Shown: positions 33,296-43,068 of the stretch, one piece after another
Position numbering within the stretch: the stretch's first letter is position 1
Layout of the letters: every line of letters begins with the position of its first letter
Origin: Penium margaritaceum
Taxonomy: Eukaryota; Streptophyta; Zygnematophyceae; Desmidiales; Peniaceae
NCBI GenBank assembly: GCA_023375785.1
Contig: SZWC01002383.1
Coordinates: forward strand, 21,962 to 70,109
Direction of reading: 5' to 3'
Length of the DNA: 48,148 bases
The notes under the pieces: generated by a model
What the model was told of the DNA's origin: nothing
The model's database searches: none
Seen by the model: only the letters and a program-made list of their open reading frames with translations
Program-made: the position numbers and the translations under genes

Positions 33296-34834
33296 GTGCT
33301 AGTAGGGCGTGGACTGGCGGGGAAGGGGACCGTGGGGAACCCGGTTCCAGACCCAGGTCATGTAGGCCATGGCTTCAAAATAGAAGTCATTGGAGAGACC
33401 GGACTCGACCCGCATGGTGCGAACGGCGTCGGCCATGGTACGGTTCCACCGCTCGGAGACGCCGTTCTGGGCAGGTGTGTAGGGCGCAGACATCTCATGG
33501 TGGATCCCGCGGGAGGCGAGAAAGGTCGCAGCCTCACCCAGGTACTCGTCACTGCGATCGGAGCAAAAGCGGTGAAGAGGACGGCCACACTCGCGCTCCG
33601 CAAGGACAAGCCAGTCCTGAACGGTTCGGGCGACATTGCTCTTCTGCCGAAGGAAGAAGACCCAACGGTAGCGAGAGTAGTCATCCGTAAGAGTGAGGAC
33701 GTAGCGGCCATGCTCACCTACAGACTTGGTGGAGAGAGGGCCCATGATGTCCGAGTGGACAAGGTCAAGAGGGGCGGACGCACGGGAGGAAGATAGGGGG
33801 TACGTGGACCGGTGCATCTTCCCCTGAGCGCAGTCAATGCACTTAGTAGGGAACAGGAGAGGGAAAGTCTCTGGGTCAAGGCCCTTGGCCGGTTGGGTGC
33901 GGAGCATGCTTTCTACAGCGGAAGAGTGGACGTGGCAAAGGCGGTGGTGCAAGAGGCGGGTGTACTGAGGAGAAAGCGTACTGGTGACAAACACATGACT
34001 TGTTGCGGCCGACGGGGAGGAGACGGGAGGGGAAGAGGAGAGGCAGGGAACGTGCCACAAGTTGTCACGGGCGGTGGCGTGCAGTACGACAAGACCAGAC
34101 GGACGCAACGACACAGTGCCGACACCACGCGAGTGCACAACGTCCATGCTCATGCGGTCAAGGGCAGTCACGGACAGGAGATTGAGCTCGAGACCAGGGA
34201 CGAAGAGAACATCGGTCAGAAAGACGTCACCGGCCGGACCACGGAAACGAACGACGCCAACACCACGGACAGGAAACACCTGTCCGGAACCCGTCCGGAC
34301 AACGGAGACATCGCCGACAGGACCGAGCATACTGAAGGCCTCGCGAGAGGCCGTCATGTGATGCGTGGCCCCGGAGTCGATGATCCAGGTCTCAGTAGGG
34401 TCCTGGACAGGGGTCGCCAGATCACTCACGGTCACATGGCAGCAAGCGAGAGACACGGACGCGGTGGAAGGAGGCGCGAAATGAGACTACCAATCGTCAA
34501 GCCACGCAATGTCGTCAAGGAGTGGGGTGGAGGAGACCACGGGAGACGACGAGACAGACGAGGAAACGGGACACGACCGCAGCTCAGTCTAAGTCATACA
34601 GGGATGGAACGAAGGGCAGGAGGTGACGCAACTCGCACTTCCCTGGGGAGGAGGGCGAGGCAGGCCAAGCTGGAGCGCGATGAACTGCTCCTGCTGACGC
34701 TCACGGGAGGACGGCCCAGGAGTGTAGACGGAGTGCGGAGTGATGGCGCCGGAGCCTGGGTAGTAGGAGGACTGAGCCGGCGAAGGAAGCGGAGGTGCCG
34801 ACGACTTAGGGTAGTACTGCTGCGGGTAGTACTG
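33296..34834 (-). pseudogene. Copia element 1: protease and integrase
   Basis: Protease active site WIIDSGATHHMT (D-S-G at 34378-34370). The integrase zinc finger has H...H then CIDCAQGK. The core has the first Asp in LVHSDIMGP, YVLTLTDDYSRYRWVFFL, the second Asp in CSDRSDEYLGE, and the Glu in NGVSERWNRT. All three catalytic residues (D, D, E) are present. Frame 34456-33299 is open, but TAG codons at 34835-34837 and 34487-34489 (CAG in element 2) separate it from gag, and the TAG at 33296-33298 cuts it from the rest of pol. Confidence 0.92.
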
Positions 34835-34837
34835 CTA

Positions 34838-36604
34838 CGGCGCGGGTATCTGCGAAACAGGCGGAGCTGTCAGAGTGGCAGAGCTGCTGGACGAGGTCGG
34901 AGTGTCAGGGCCAGCAGCATCGACGGCGGCAGAGGCAAGGCGGCGCTCCCGCTGACGGTGCATGGTGGCGATGACGTGCGCCTCGTCCGTCGGGAGAGGG
35001 CACGTGTACCACCCGTCTCCGGACTGGCCACAGTTGTGGCAGAACGAGCCACCACCGCTGGACCCGGTCGATGACTGCTGCTGTTGCTGTTGCGGTGGAC
35101 CCTTGCCTTTCTTGTTCCGACTTTTCTTCTTCTTCCCCGAGGAAGATGAGGTAGCTGCGACGGGGGAGGCGACGGCCACGGAGGGAACGGCAGGGGAGGC
35201 GATGGCAGGGGTTGTAAGGGCCTCCGTGCGATGGAGCTGGGACGCCTGGCGGGCTTCCTCAATACGGAGGAAGAGCTCATATGCCCAGGGCATGAGGGTG
35301 CCCTGGGCCTCCATGGTGGAGAGGACGTCCTGAGGGTAGTTGACCAAGACGTCCGCGTACACGCTGGTAGCGCCGCGCTTGATGATGAGGAGCGCGGATA
35401 GAGGGGGCGTAGCAGATTTGCCGAGTCGACGGAGGATGTCCTCCGCCCGCTGCCAGTAGGCAGTGACCGTCTCGTTCTCCCCCATGTGCAGGGAGTTGAA
35501 CTCCCGGAGCAGACGGCTGATCTCAGTGTCGCTGGACAGGCGATGGGGCCTGGTGAGGACGTGCCATGTGGCCGCAGGGTCTGGGATTTTGTCAACGGTG
35601 AAGTCGCCGAGGAAGGGCTCCAGGGCAAGGCGGGAAGCTGGGGGGGCGACTGGGACAAGGGCACGGACGGCGCGACCAGCGTCATACAGCTGATCGGCCT
35701 GGGTGGAGTCGTAAGGGAGGTTGTAGTAGGCCCATAGACCCTCACCCTGTACCCGGATCCGGAAGCTGAGCTCCCAGCTCCGGAACTGCTCGCCGGCGTG
35801 AAGCGGCGGCGGCGCTGTCTCAAAGTCCTTCTGCCTGCGGCCGGCACCCAGAGTGGGGCCAAGGACGGAGGTCACTGTCTGCCGTTGGCGCTGAGTCTAC
35901 TGCTGTGCCAGGTAGTACGTGGCAGCGGACACAACGAGGCTAGCGTGCCCTGGAGGGATTAACGATGGCGGCTCACTGGTGGCGGTTTGGGAGGCGAATG
36001 GCTGAAGCGCTGCAAGCTGCTGCCTCAAGGCGGCGAGCTGTTGCTGAAGAGCCGCGAGAGGGTCAGGGTTGCCGCCAACGTTACCAGTGGGTTGTTTTTG
36101 CTGCTGCTGCTGCAGGGGCGGCGGCTGCTGCTGCTGCAGCGGCGGTGGCTGCTACTGTAGCGGCGGTGGCTGCTGCTGCTGCTGCTACTACAGGGGTGGC
36201 GGCTGCTGCTGCTGCAGGGGCGGCGGCTGCTGCTGCTGCAGGGGCAGTGGCTGCTGCTGCTGCTCTTGCAGGGGCGGCAGCTGCTGTTGCTGTAGCGACG
36301 GTGGCTGCTGCTACTGCTGCTGTAGCTGCTGCTTCGGCTGCTGCTGGTGCGGTGGCAGCAGCTGCTGGTGTGGTGGCAACAGCTGGTGTTGCCGTGGCGG
36401 CGGTGGTTGCTCCTGTTGCGGCGGCGGCGGCTGCTGCTGCTGCGGCGGCGGTGGCTGCTGCTGTTGTGGCGGCGGCGGCTGCTGCTGCTGCAGCGGCGGC
36501 GGGTGCTGCTGCTGTTGTTGCTGCTGCAGCAATCGCTGCAAGAAAGGAGGGGTAGGGGTCCCCCCACCAGAGGAGGACCCCTCCTCGCCGGGACTACCAG
36601 CCAT
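34838..36604 (-). pseudogene. Copia element 1: gag
   Basis: Starts at the ATG complementing 36602-36604 (MAGSPGEEGSSSGGGTPTPP). A Gln/Pro repeat follows, then DPLAALQQQLAAL, the capsid region (SWELSFRIRVQGEGLWAYYN, LLREFNSLHMGENETVTAYW), a Lys-rich GKKKKSRNKKGKG patch, and the nucleocapsid knuckle at 35041-35000. That knuckle reads CHNCGQSGDGWYTC: the His of CX2CX4HX4C is Asp here, while element 2 keeps His. Four TAGs in the Gln repeat (36152, 36185, 36188, 36311) and one at 35897-35899 leave only the downstream frame 35875-34835 open. Confidence 0.9.
36096..36560 (-). repeat. Gln/Pro repeat (QQQQPPPL-type), gag N-terminus of element 1
   Basis: CAG/CTG runs alternate with CCG/CCC blocks, giving 8-residue units of four Gln then PPPL or PPPP, roughly 15 units with longer Gln runs between. 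On the plus strand the same DNA reads as CTG repeats, producing long Ala/Cys/Leu-rich frames that are not genes. Four CAG codons have become TAG. Confidence 0.92.
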
Positions 36605-36651
36605 GACTTAGTGTCCCTTGTATTTTATTTTTCTCGTTGTCTTGGTGTTGC

Positions 36652-36788
36652 TGATGTCAGCAGGAGGTTGGGACAGTGAAGATTCTACCCACCCCTTTGA
36701 CCTTCCCCCTTTCCCTTTTCCCCCTTTTTTTGTTGATGACGTCAGTAGTGATGTCAGCAGTGACGTCAGTAGAGGGGTGCTGACGTCA
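36652..36788. promoter_or_regulatory. Cluster of five TGACGTCA/TGATGTCA sites, element 1
   Basis: TGATGTCA at 36652 and 36749, and TGACGTCA at 36737, 36761 and 36781. TGACGTCA is the palindromic core bound by plant bZIP factors of the TGA/CREB-like type. The cluster lies 50-185 bp upstream of the gag ATG (minus strand) and is kept in element 2. A role as internal promoter or enhancer is inferred, not shown. Confidence 0.6.
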
Positions 36789-37712
36789 ACAGCGGTGGAT
36801 GTTGGGACCGCCGCTGCTGCTGTTGCTGCTGATGCTGCTGCAGCCGCTGCTGCTATTGCTGCTGCTGCTGCTGCTACTGCTGCTACTACTGCTGATTGCT
36901 GCTGCTGCTACTACTGCTGCTGCTGCTGCTGGAGCTACTGTTGCTGCTGCTGCTGCTGCAGCAGTTGCTGCTGCTGTTGCTGTTGCTACTGCAGTTGCAG
37001 CTGCAGCTGCTGTTGCTGCGAGCTGCTGCAGCTGCTGTGGCTACTACAGCTCGCTGTTGCTGCTGTGCGCTGCTGCAGCTGCTCGCTACTATGGCGGGCT
37101 GCTGCAGCGAGCTGCGGGGGTGGGGATTTCTTTTTGTTGCCCCTTTTTCGTTTTTGTTTTTTTTGTTTCTTGTCACAGCGGGCAGCAGCCCGCTGTCTGC
37201 TGCGAGCAGTGGGCTGCTGCTCGCCTGGCAGCAGTGAGCTGCTGCTCATTGGCAGCAGCGGGCTGCTCCTCGCTGCTCGCTCGCTGCGAGTAGCGAGCAG
37301 TAGCAGCCGCGGCTGGCAGCTACCAGCTGCTGCTCGCTGTTGCTACTGCTGCAGCTGGCTGCTGCTACAGCTCGCTGCAGCAGCTACTGCAACTCGCTAC
37401 TGCTGCTACACGCTGCTGCAACTACTGCGTGCTACGGCTGCTGCCTGCAGCCGCTGCGGGCTGCTGTTGCAAGCAGCTGCTGCGCACTGCTGCTGCTGTT
37501 GCGCACTACTGCTGCGCACTGCTGCTGTGCGCTGCTGCTGCTGCTGCTGCAGCGAGCTGCTGCTGCTGCGTGCTGCTACGAGGTGCTGCTTCTGCCTGCT
37601 GCTGCTGGTGGTGCTAGTCACTGCACCTGGGTCACGTTGCCGTTTGCGTCGTCGCCCGCAGACGTCAGACGCCGCCTGCCGCTCACCTCCTCGCATCACG
37701 TGTGGTGGTCAG

Positions 37713-37821
37713 TGCTGCCGAAAAAAATTCGGCAGCATTTCCCCTGGCCCAGTGGCCGTGGGAAAAAATCTGACAACGCCACCAGGCGGGTCAATGCTGC
37801 CGGGAAAAATCCGGCAGCATT
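37713..37821 (-). promoter_or_regulatory. Twin hairpins close to the PBS, element 1
   Basis: TGCTGCCGAA/TTCGGCAGCA (37713-37722 with 37728-37737, 5-nt A loop) and AATGCTGCCGG/CCGGCAGCATT (37793-37803 with 37811-37821, 7-nt loop). Both are followed by TTTCCCCTG. On the genomic RNA they lie 80-200 nt after the PBS, a place where retroelements often carry packaging or dimerisation structures. Function is inference. Confidence 0.6.
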
Positions 37822-37904
37822 TCCCCTGCACTGGCGCGTATGGGGGTCCGCCGGCGTTGTCTGGCACCTGTTTGCCTGTCTTCTGCTGCTGCTGCTACGC
37901 TCTG

Positions 37905-37916
37905 GCTCTGATACCA
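37905..37916 (-). promoter_or_regulatory. Copia element 1: primer-binding site (initiator-Met tRNA)
   Basis: Minus strand TGGTATCAGAGC, a perfect match to the plant initiator-Met tRNA site, three bases from the 5' LTR that begins at 37920. Confidence 0.93.
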
Positions 37917-37919
37917 AAA

Positions 37920-38759
37920 TGGAAAGCCTAGGCAGCAGGTTGGGGCAGCAGCGTTGTTGATGCAGCGTGCGGGCTTCCACGCTCGTTGCTTATGTCAGCT
38001 GCCCCCCTCAGTATGCTGTTCTAGAGTTTAAGTCTGGAAGCTCTGGGTTTGTTACTCAGAAACGTGCGCGCCAGAGTTAGCGCCACAAAGCGGCTGAAAA
38101 CTGAAGGTAACTGGTTAGGAATGAAGAATGAGCAACAATGGGAGACCCCTCCAAGTTCTAGCTCCCCCCCACTAGTGTAGAAGTTGTTACTCAGCTAACC
38201 AGTCAATCAAAAAATAGCTGTGGACCTATTTTCTGGCAGGCAGGGTTTTCTCGGTGAGCCCTGCCAGACGCCCGACGGCCCAAAACCCAGGCGTCGTCCG
38301 TTTTGCCTGAAAACTGGACCATACCATATTACCAACGCTACGAACGCAGTCGTGCGATCAGAATCAGCTAGAAAAATAGTAGCAGAGAGTTATGGCTGCC
38401 CAAACCTGGGCAGTGCCTACGGTGGTCCATGATGCCGAACAGGGCCATACAGCATGCAACAAGGACCCTAGGCAGAGCATGACGATGCAGACGCGACGGG
38501 ACGCGCTGGACGCATGCAGACAACAATTGCGGTGGTAGTGACCGCCGGCAGCACGACCGCCGAGGAGGCCTGCCGATGGAGCTGAGCACGTCGCCGGAGA
38601 GAGGAGGCTCCAGCGAACTGCGAGTAGACCTTAGCGTGCGTCAGCTCCACCGGGTGACGCTCCATCAGCGTCGAGTCTCGCCGTCAGTCATCTGCACGGT
38701 GATGTACACAAGCCGGGAGGACACAAAAGAGCACAATGAGGGATGCGCAAAAACCAACA
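37920..38759 (-). repeat. Copia element 1, 5' LTR
   Basis: 840 bp, same ends as the 3' LTR. By eye about 50 substitutions and no clear net indel against it. The right edge is fixed by the end of similarity after AACCAACA and by CACTCAA, which matches the left flank of the element. Confidence 0.93.
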
Positions 38760-39276
38760 CACTCAAGTCTTAGGGCCAAAACTGCAGTTGAAAGTGAGTA
38801 GTAACTGAGTTGAAAGCAAGAATGAAGTGTGGTGTGAGACCCAAGCCACTCTAAACAAGACTCGCACCTGTGCGAGGCTTGATACTCAGTCTACCACCCA
38901 ATCAGGAAAACACCTTGCTTTCTGGTTTGTGGCATTTTCTCGGTGAGCCCTACCAGCGCACTGACAGCCCCAAACCCAGAAATATGGAGCATATCAAGAT
39001 ACGCATGCTACGAACGTAATCGTGTAGTCAGAATCAACTAAAACATCACACACAAGAGTTATAGCTAGACTGTGCTACAAGGAGCAATTGTCCATGACTG
39101 TCGGTGGCATGAACGTCGTTGGCCGCTTTCGATGGAGTTGGGCGCAGTGCTACCAAGGGGGAGCACTCCACTCAACGAGACAGGAGCCACGTCTCTCAAA
39201 AGGGTGCGACGTCCCCTCCATCGCTTAGCGTCCGCCATCGTCAACGTCCGTCGAATCAGTCGTCTCCACGAGCAAA
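38760..39276 (-). repeat. Old copia 5' LTR, second segment
   Basis: Continues the LTR interrupted at 29037. It aligns, diverged, with 38070-38690 of the younger LTR: CATTTTCTCGGTGAGCCCTACCAG, then ACGCATGCTACGAACGTAATCGTGTAGTCAGAATCA. At 39277 copia element 2 begins, so this LTR has been hit twice. By alignment roughly 100 bp of it should remain beyond element 2, outside the window. Confidence 0.8.
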
Positions 39277-40109
39277 TGGAAAAGCCTAGGCAGCAGGTTG
39301 GGGCAGCAGCGTTGTTGATGCAGCGTGCGGGCTTCCACGCTCGTTGCTTAAGTCAGCTGCCCCCTCAGTCTGGTGCTCTAGAGTCTAAGTCTGGAAGCTC
39401 TGGGTTTGTTACTCAGAAATGTGCGCGCCAGTGTTAGCGCCAGAAAGCAGCTGAAAACTGTAAGTGACTGATTAGGAATGAAGAATGAACAACAATGGGA
39501 GACCCCTCCAAGTTCTAGGCCCCCCCCAGCTCTGTAGAGCTTGTTACTCAGCTAACCAGCCAATCAGGAAATAGACCTATTTTCTGGCAGGCAGGTTTTC
39601 TCGGTGAGCCCTACCAGACAGCCGACAGCCCAAAACCCGGGCGTCGTCCGTTTTGCCTGAAAACTGGACCATACCATAATACCGACGCTGCGAACGCAGT
39701 CGTGCGGTCAGAAACAGCTAGAAAAATAGTAGCAAGGAGTTATGGCTGCCCGAACCCAGGCAGTGCCTACGATGGTCCATGATGCTGAACAGGGCCATGC
39801 AACATGCAACAAACATCCTAGGCAGAGCATGACGACGCAGACGCGATGGGACGCGATGGACGCATGCAGACAGCAACTGCGGTGGCAGCGACCGCCGGCA
39901 GCACGACCACCGAGGAGGCCTGCCGATGGAGCTGAGCACGTCGCCGGAGAGAGGAGGCTCCAGTGAACTGCGAGAAGACCTCAGCGTGCGTCGGCTCCAC
40001 CGGACGACACTCCATCAGCGTCGAGTCTCGCCGTCAGTCATCTGCACGCCGATGTACACAAGCCAGGAGGACACAACAGAGCACAATGAGAGATGCGCAA
40101 AAACCAACA
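39277..40109 (-). repeat. Copia element 2, 3' LTR
   Basis: 833 bp, TGGAAAAGCC to AACCAACA on the plus strand, followed by the polypurine tract (minus-strand GGGGGAG at 40110-40117). A few short indels distinguish it from the element 1 LTR, for example loss of AGCTGTGG near 39560. Confidence 0.92.
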
Positions 40110-40218
40110 CTCCCCCATGACTCACAGGCGTAGTGCACATGGGCGGACAGGGACACGATCAACATCCAGACTCCCCCAGGGCATGCAGAGACACAGGCAG
40201 AGATAAAGAGAGAGCCAC

Positions 40219-42275
40219 TCACGGACGTACGCTGACCGAACTCACAGCCTTCTTGAACGAGTCGCGCTTCAGTGCCTTGGTCAGGAAATCAGCCAACTGC
40301 CGTGCTGTCTCAACCCACACGATGCTGATGCTGCCGTCATGCAACAATGAGCGTACATAGTGATACTCAACGTTGATGTGCTTTGTGCGTATGTGATGTA
40401 CGACGTCATTGTCGGCGATGGCCATGGCCCTCTCATTGTCACGATGCAACGTGATGGATGGGACAGACTGACGCAACTCGGACAACAGACGACGCAACCA
40501 CACACTCTCACACGCGCCTGATCCAAGAGCCACGTACTCAGCCTCAACAGTGCTGCGTGCAATGCACCCCTGCTTGCCACTGCGCCAGGACAAAGCTGTG
40601 CCGCCAATCAGAAAGATCCAGCCTGTGCGACTCTTACCGTCCGGACTGCCGGCCCAGTCGCTGTCGGTGTAGCCCACTCCGACGACAGACGGTTGACGGC
40701 GGAACATGAGACCTCGCCAAGGAGTCGAGACGACATAGCGCAATACTCGGATCGCGGCCTCGTGGTGGAGGTGACGCGGCTCCTGAGAAAACTGGGCCAG
40801 GAGGTTGACGGCGAACGCGATGTCTGGACGCGTCGTCGTCGCCAGGAACATCAATGACCCGATGACTCGCAGGTACGTGGTCACATCAACTGGCTCCCCC
40901 ACAACAGCTGGGTCAAGCCTCTTCAGCTTCACCTGGCCATCGGGCGACATGGGTGAGGATGCGCTCGGCACGAGTGGCAGGTCCTCGGCGAAGCGAGTGG
41001 ACAGAGTCTGCACATAAGCAGCCTGATGGACATGGAGGATGCCCTGGGAGCGATCATGCTCGAGCTCCATGCCCAGGAAGACTCGGGCAGACCCGAGATC
41101 CTTCATCTGGTAGGTGGTGTGCAGCAGGTCCTTCACGCGCTGGATGGCGGCCGTGTCTGGCGACGCAATGAGGAGGTCGTCGACGTACACCAGAACAGCA
41201 GCGAAGGTCTGGCCTCGCGGACTGACAAACAGTGCAGGGTTCGCGGTGCTGCGATGGAGCCCACCACGAAGGAGAGTGCTGCTGATCTCCTGGTTCCAGC
41301 ACCGAGGCGACTGTTTCAGGCCATAGAGGGTCTTACGCAGGTGCCACACTCTCCCGGTGCCATCGTCGAAGCCTGGCGGCTGCACCATGTCAAGCTCCTC
41401 ACCCTCCAGTGAACCATGGAGAAAAGCGTTGTTCACATCCATCTGATGCAGCTCCCACCCATGCTGGGCGACCAGGCTGAAGAGCGCCCGGCTGGTGGAG
41501 AACCGGCCAACTGGGGCAAAGATCTGGTCATAGTCGACCCCAGGGACCTGGGCAAACCCCTTTGTAGTGAGGCGGGCCTTGTACTTGTCCAAGGACCCGT
41601 CGGGTTTCCACTTGCGNACTGAACCATGGAGAAAGGCGTTGCTCACATCCATCTGATACAACTCCCATCCATGCTTGGCGACCAGGGTGAAGAGCGCCCG
41701 GCTAGTGGACTACCGGCCAACTGGGGTAAAGATCTGGTTGTAATCGACTCCACGAATCTGGGCAAACCCCTTGGCTATAAGGCGGGCCTTGTACTTGTCC
41801 AAGGACCCGTCGGGTTTCCACTTGCGTCGAAAGACCCACTTGGCGCCGATGGCCTTCCGACCTGGAGGAAGGTCGACGAGGTCGTACACGTGGTGCTGTC
41901 GGATAGCAGCGAGCTCATCGACGCAGGCAGCGTCCCAGTGTGCGGCCTCAGGAGAGGCTCGTGCCTCGCGCAAGGTGGCTGGGTCCTCCGGGCGTGCTGT
42001 GGAGCGGACTGAGAGGGCGTGTGCATCACGAGCCCCAGGTGGGATGCGGGTGAGTGCAGCCACAACAGCATGCCGATGCTCATGATGAAGCATGGCGTAG
42101 CCCAGTGCAGAACCTGTGTGAAGGTCTCCGATGATGGCGGAAGTGGCCAGGCCAAGAGCCTTTGTGCCAGGGTCCCCACTCACGACCGTGGGAGTGGAGG
42201 AGACACGTGGAGCCACAGGGGGTCGAGGTGCCATGGGACGCGGAGCGACGGTCTGGCCTCTCACTGTCGGCCGAG
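40219..42275 (-). pseudogene. Copia element 2: reverse transcriptase and RNase H
   Basis: Open from about 41616 to the stop at 40219. RT shows ELHQMDVNNAFLHG, RKTLYGLKQSPRCW, an intact catalytic YVDD (41187-41176) and KDLGSARVFLGMEL. RNase H shows GYTDSDWAGSPDGKSRTGW, STVEAEYVAL, RDNERAMAIA and TKHINVEYHYVRSLL, so the Asp/Glu/Asp set is present. The N-terminal part (42264-41710) is open too but ends in a TAG at 41710, inside the diverged duplicate to the right of the N at 41617. That stop may come from another copy. Confidence 0.9.
41410..41826. other. Duplicated 207-bp segment around a single N (chimeric assembly join)
   Basis: 41410-41616 and 41620-41826 cover the same part of RT but differ at about 20 positions, with the N at 41617. 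Unlike the two joins in element 1, the two sides are not the same molecule: they look like reads from different family members joined in one scaffold. Confidence 0.8.
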
Positions 42276-43068
42276 GTCGGAGGCTGCCGCCTGGGCCACG
42301 TGTGTAGTGCGGTCGGGCAGAAGATGATCATGAGTCCAACGGGTCAACGGAGGCGGACGGGGCAACTGGTCCGGAGGAGCCAGTGGAAGTGGCAGGCGCT
42401 GCTGGTCCGGGGAAGTCAGTCGGCCCAGAGGAGCCAGTAGACGCGACAGACGCTGCTGGCTCGGAGGGGCCAGCGGACGTGACAAGGGCTGTCGACCCGG
42501 AGGGGCAAGGGAACGCGACTGAGGCTGCTGGTCCGGAGGGGCCAGCGGACGCGACAGGAGCTACAGGCCGAGAAGGGCCAGTAGATGTGACAGGCGCTGC
42601 TGGCCCGGAGGGGCCAGCGGATGTGGCCGGGGCTGCCGGCTCGGAAGGGCCAGCTGACACGACAGGTGCTGCTGGCTCGAAGGGGACAGCGGACGCGACA
42701 GGTGCTGCTAGCCTGGAGGGGACAGCGGACGCGACAGGTGTTGCTGGCCCGGAGGGGACAGCGGACGCGACAGGTGCTGCTGGCCCGGACGGGACAGCGG
42801 GCGCAACAGGTGCTGCTGGCCTGGAGGGGACAGCGGGCGCGACAGGTGCTGCTGGCTTAGAAGGGCTAGTGGACGCGAATGGGGCTACCGGCTCAGAGGG
42901 ACGGAGTGAGGTGTCACCCGGAAGCGACAAGACGGAGGACGGACTCACCACTCCCCCATGCGACGGGAGGGACACGGACGAGCCGGACCGGATGAGGTCG
43001 CGGGGAAACAGGTCCTCGAAGAAGAGGGCATCGCGGGACTCGACGATGCAATGCCGGGATGGGTCCTA
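42276..43068 (-). pseudogene. Copia element 2: integrase C-terminal region and repeat linker
   Basis: Frame 42975-42328 contains about 14 units of the 12-residue linker, here mostly VPSGPAAPVASA-like, one of them expanded (TGSSGPTDFPGPAAPATS). On the right, RF*DPSRH marks a TGG to TAG change at 43066-43068 relative to element 1 (RFWDPSRH), which ends the frame coming from integrase. Confidence 0.85.
42365..42900 (-). repeat. 36-bp minisatellite encoding the Pro/Ala/Ser/Gly linker, element 2
   Basis: About 14 in-frame units. Units nearest integrase read SPSKPAAPVAPA and VPSGPAAPVASA; those nearest RT read GPSEPAASVAST. The order of variants differs from element 1, so units were gained and lost after the two copies separated while the period and frame stayed fixed. 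Confidence 0.9.

Larger units (their letters stand above)
36605..37904 (-). other. Copia element 1: CTG/CAG-rich untranslated leader
   Basis: 1.3 kb between the PBS and the gag ATG with no minus-strand frame of note. 36800-37620 is dominated by CTG/GCTGCT units and variants such as GCAGCGAGC/GCTCGCTGC, which make many inverted repeats. A T-rich block lies at 37120-37170. The plus-strand frames of 164-437 codons here consist of Leu, Ala and Cys runs and are shadows of the repeat. 36725-36790 carries bZIP-type palindromes, annotated separately. Confidence 0.85.
29038..38759 (-). mobile_element. Copia element 1: full-length Ty1/copia retrotransposon
   Basis: Two 840-bp LTRs (29038-29877 and 37920-38759) with TG...CA ends enclose the minus-strand leader, gag, protease, integrase, reverse transcriptase and RNase H, in copia order. 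The polyprotein is broken by eight TAG codons found by comparison with element 2. By eye the LTRs differ at about 50 positions (about 94% identity), so the insertion is of moderate age. The element sits inside the LTR of an older relative. Its apparent length is inflated by two duplicated stretches around single N bases (30130 and 31780). Confidence 0.93.

Noticed and set aside
33812..35074. 420-codon plus-strand Arg/Gly-rich frame
   Set aside because: Antisense to the copia gag, protease and integrase region, whose motifs and zinc knuckle are clear on the minus strand.
35965..37960. Plus-strand Ala-, Cys- and Leu-rich frames of 110-437 codons
   Set aside because: Shadows of CTG/CAG repeats in the gag N-terminus and leader of a minus-strand element.
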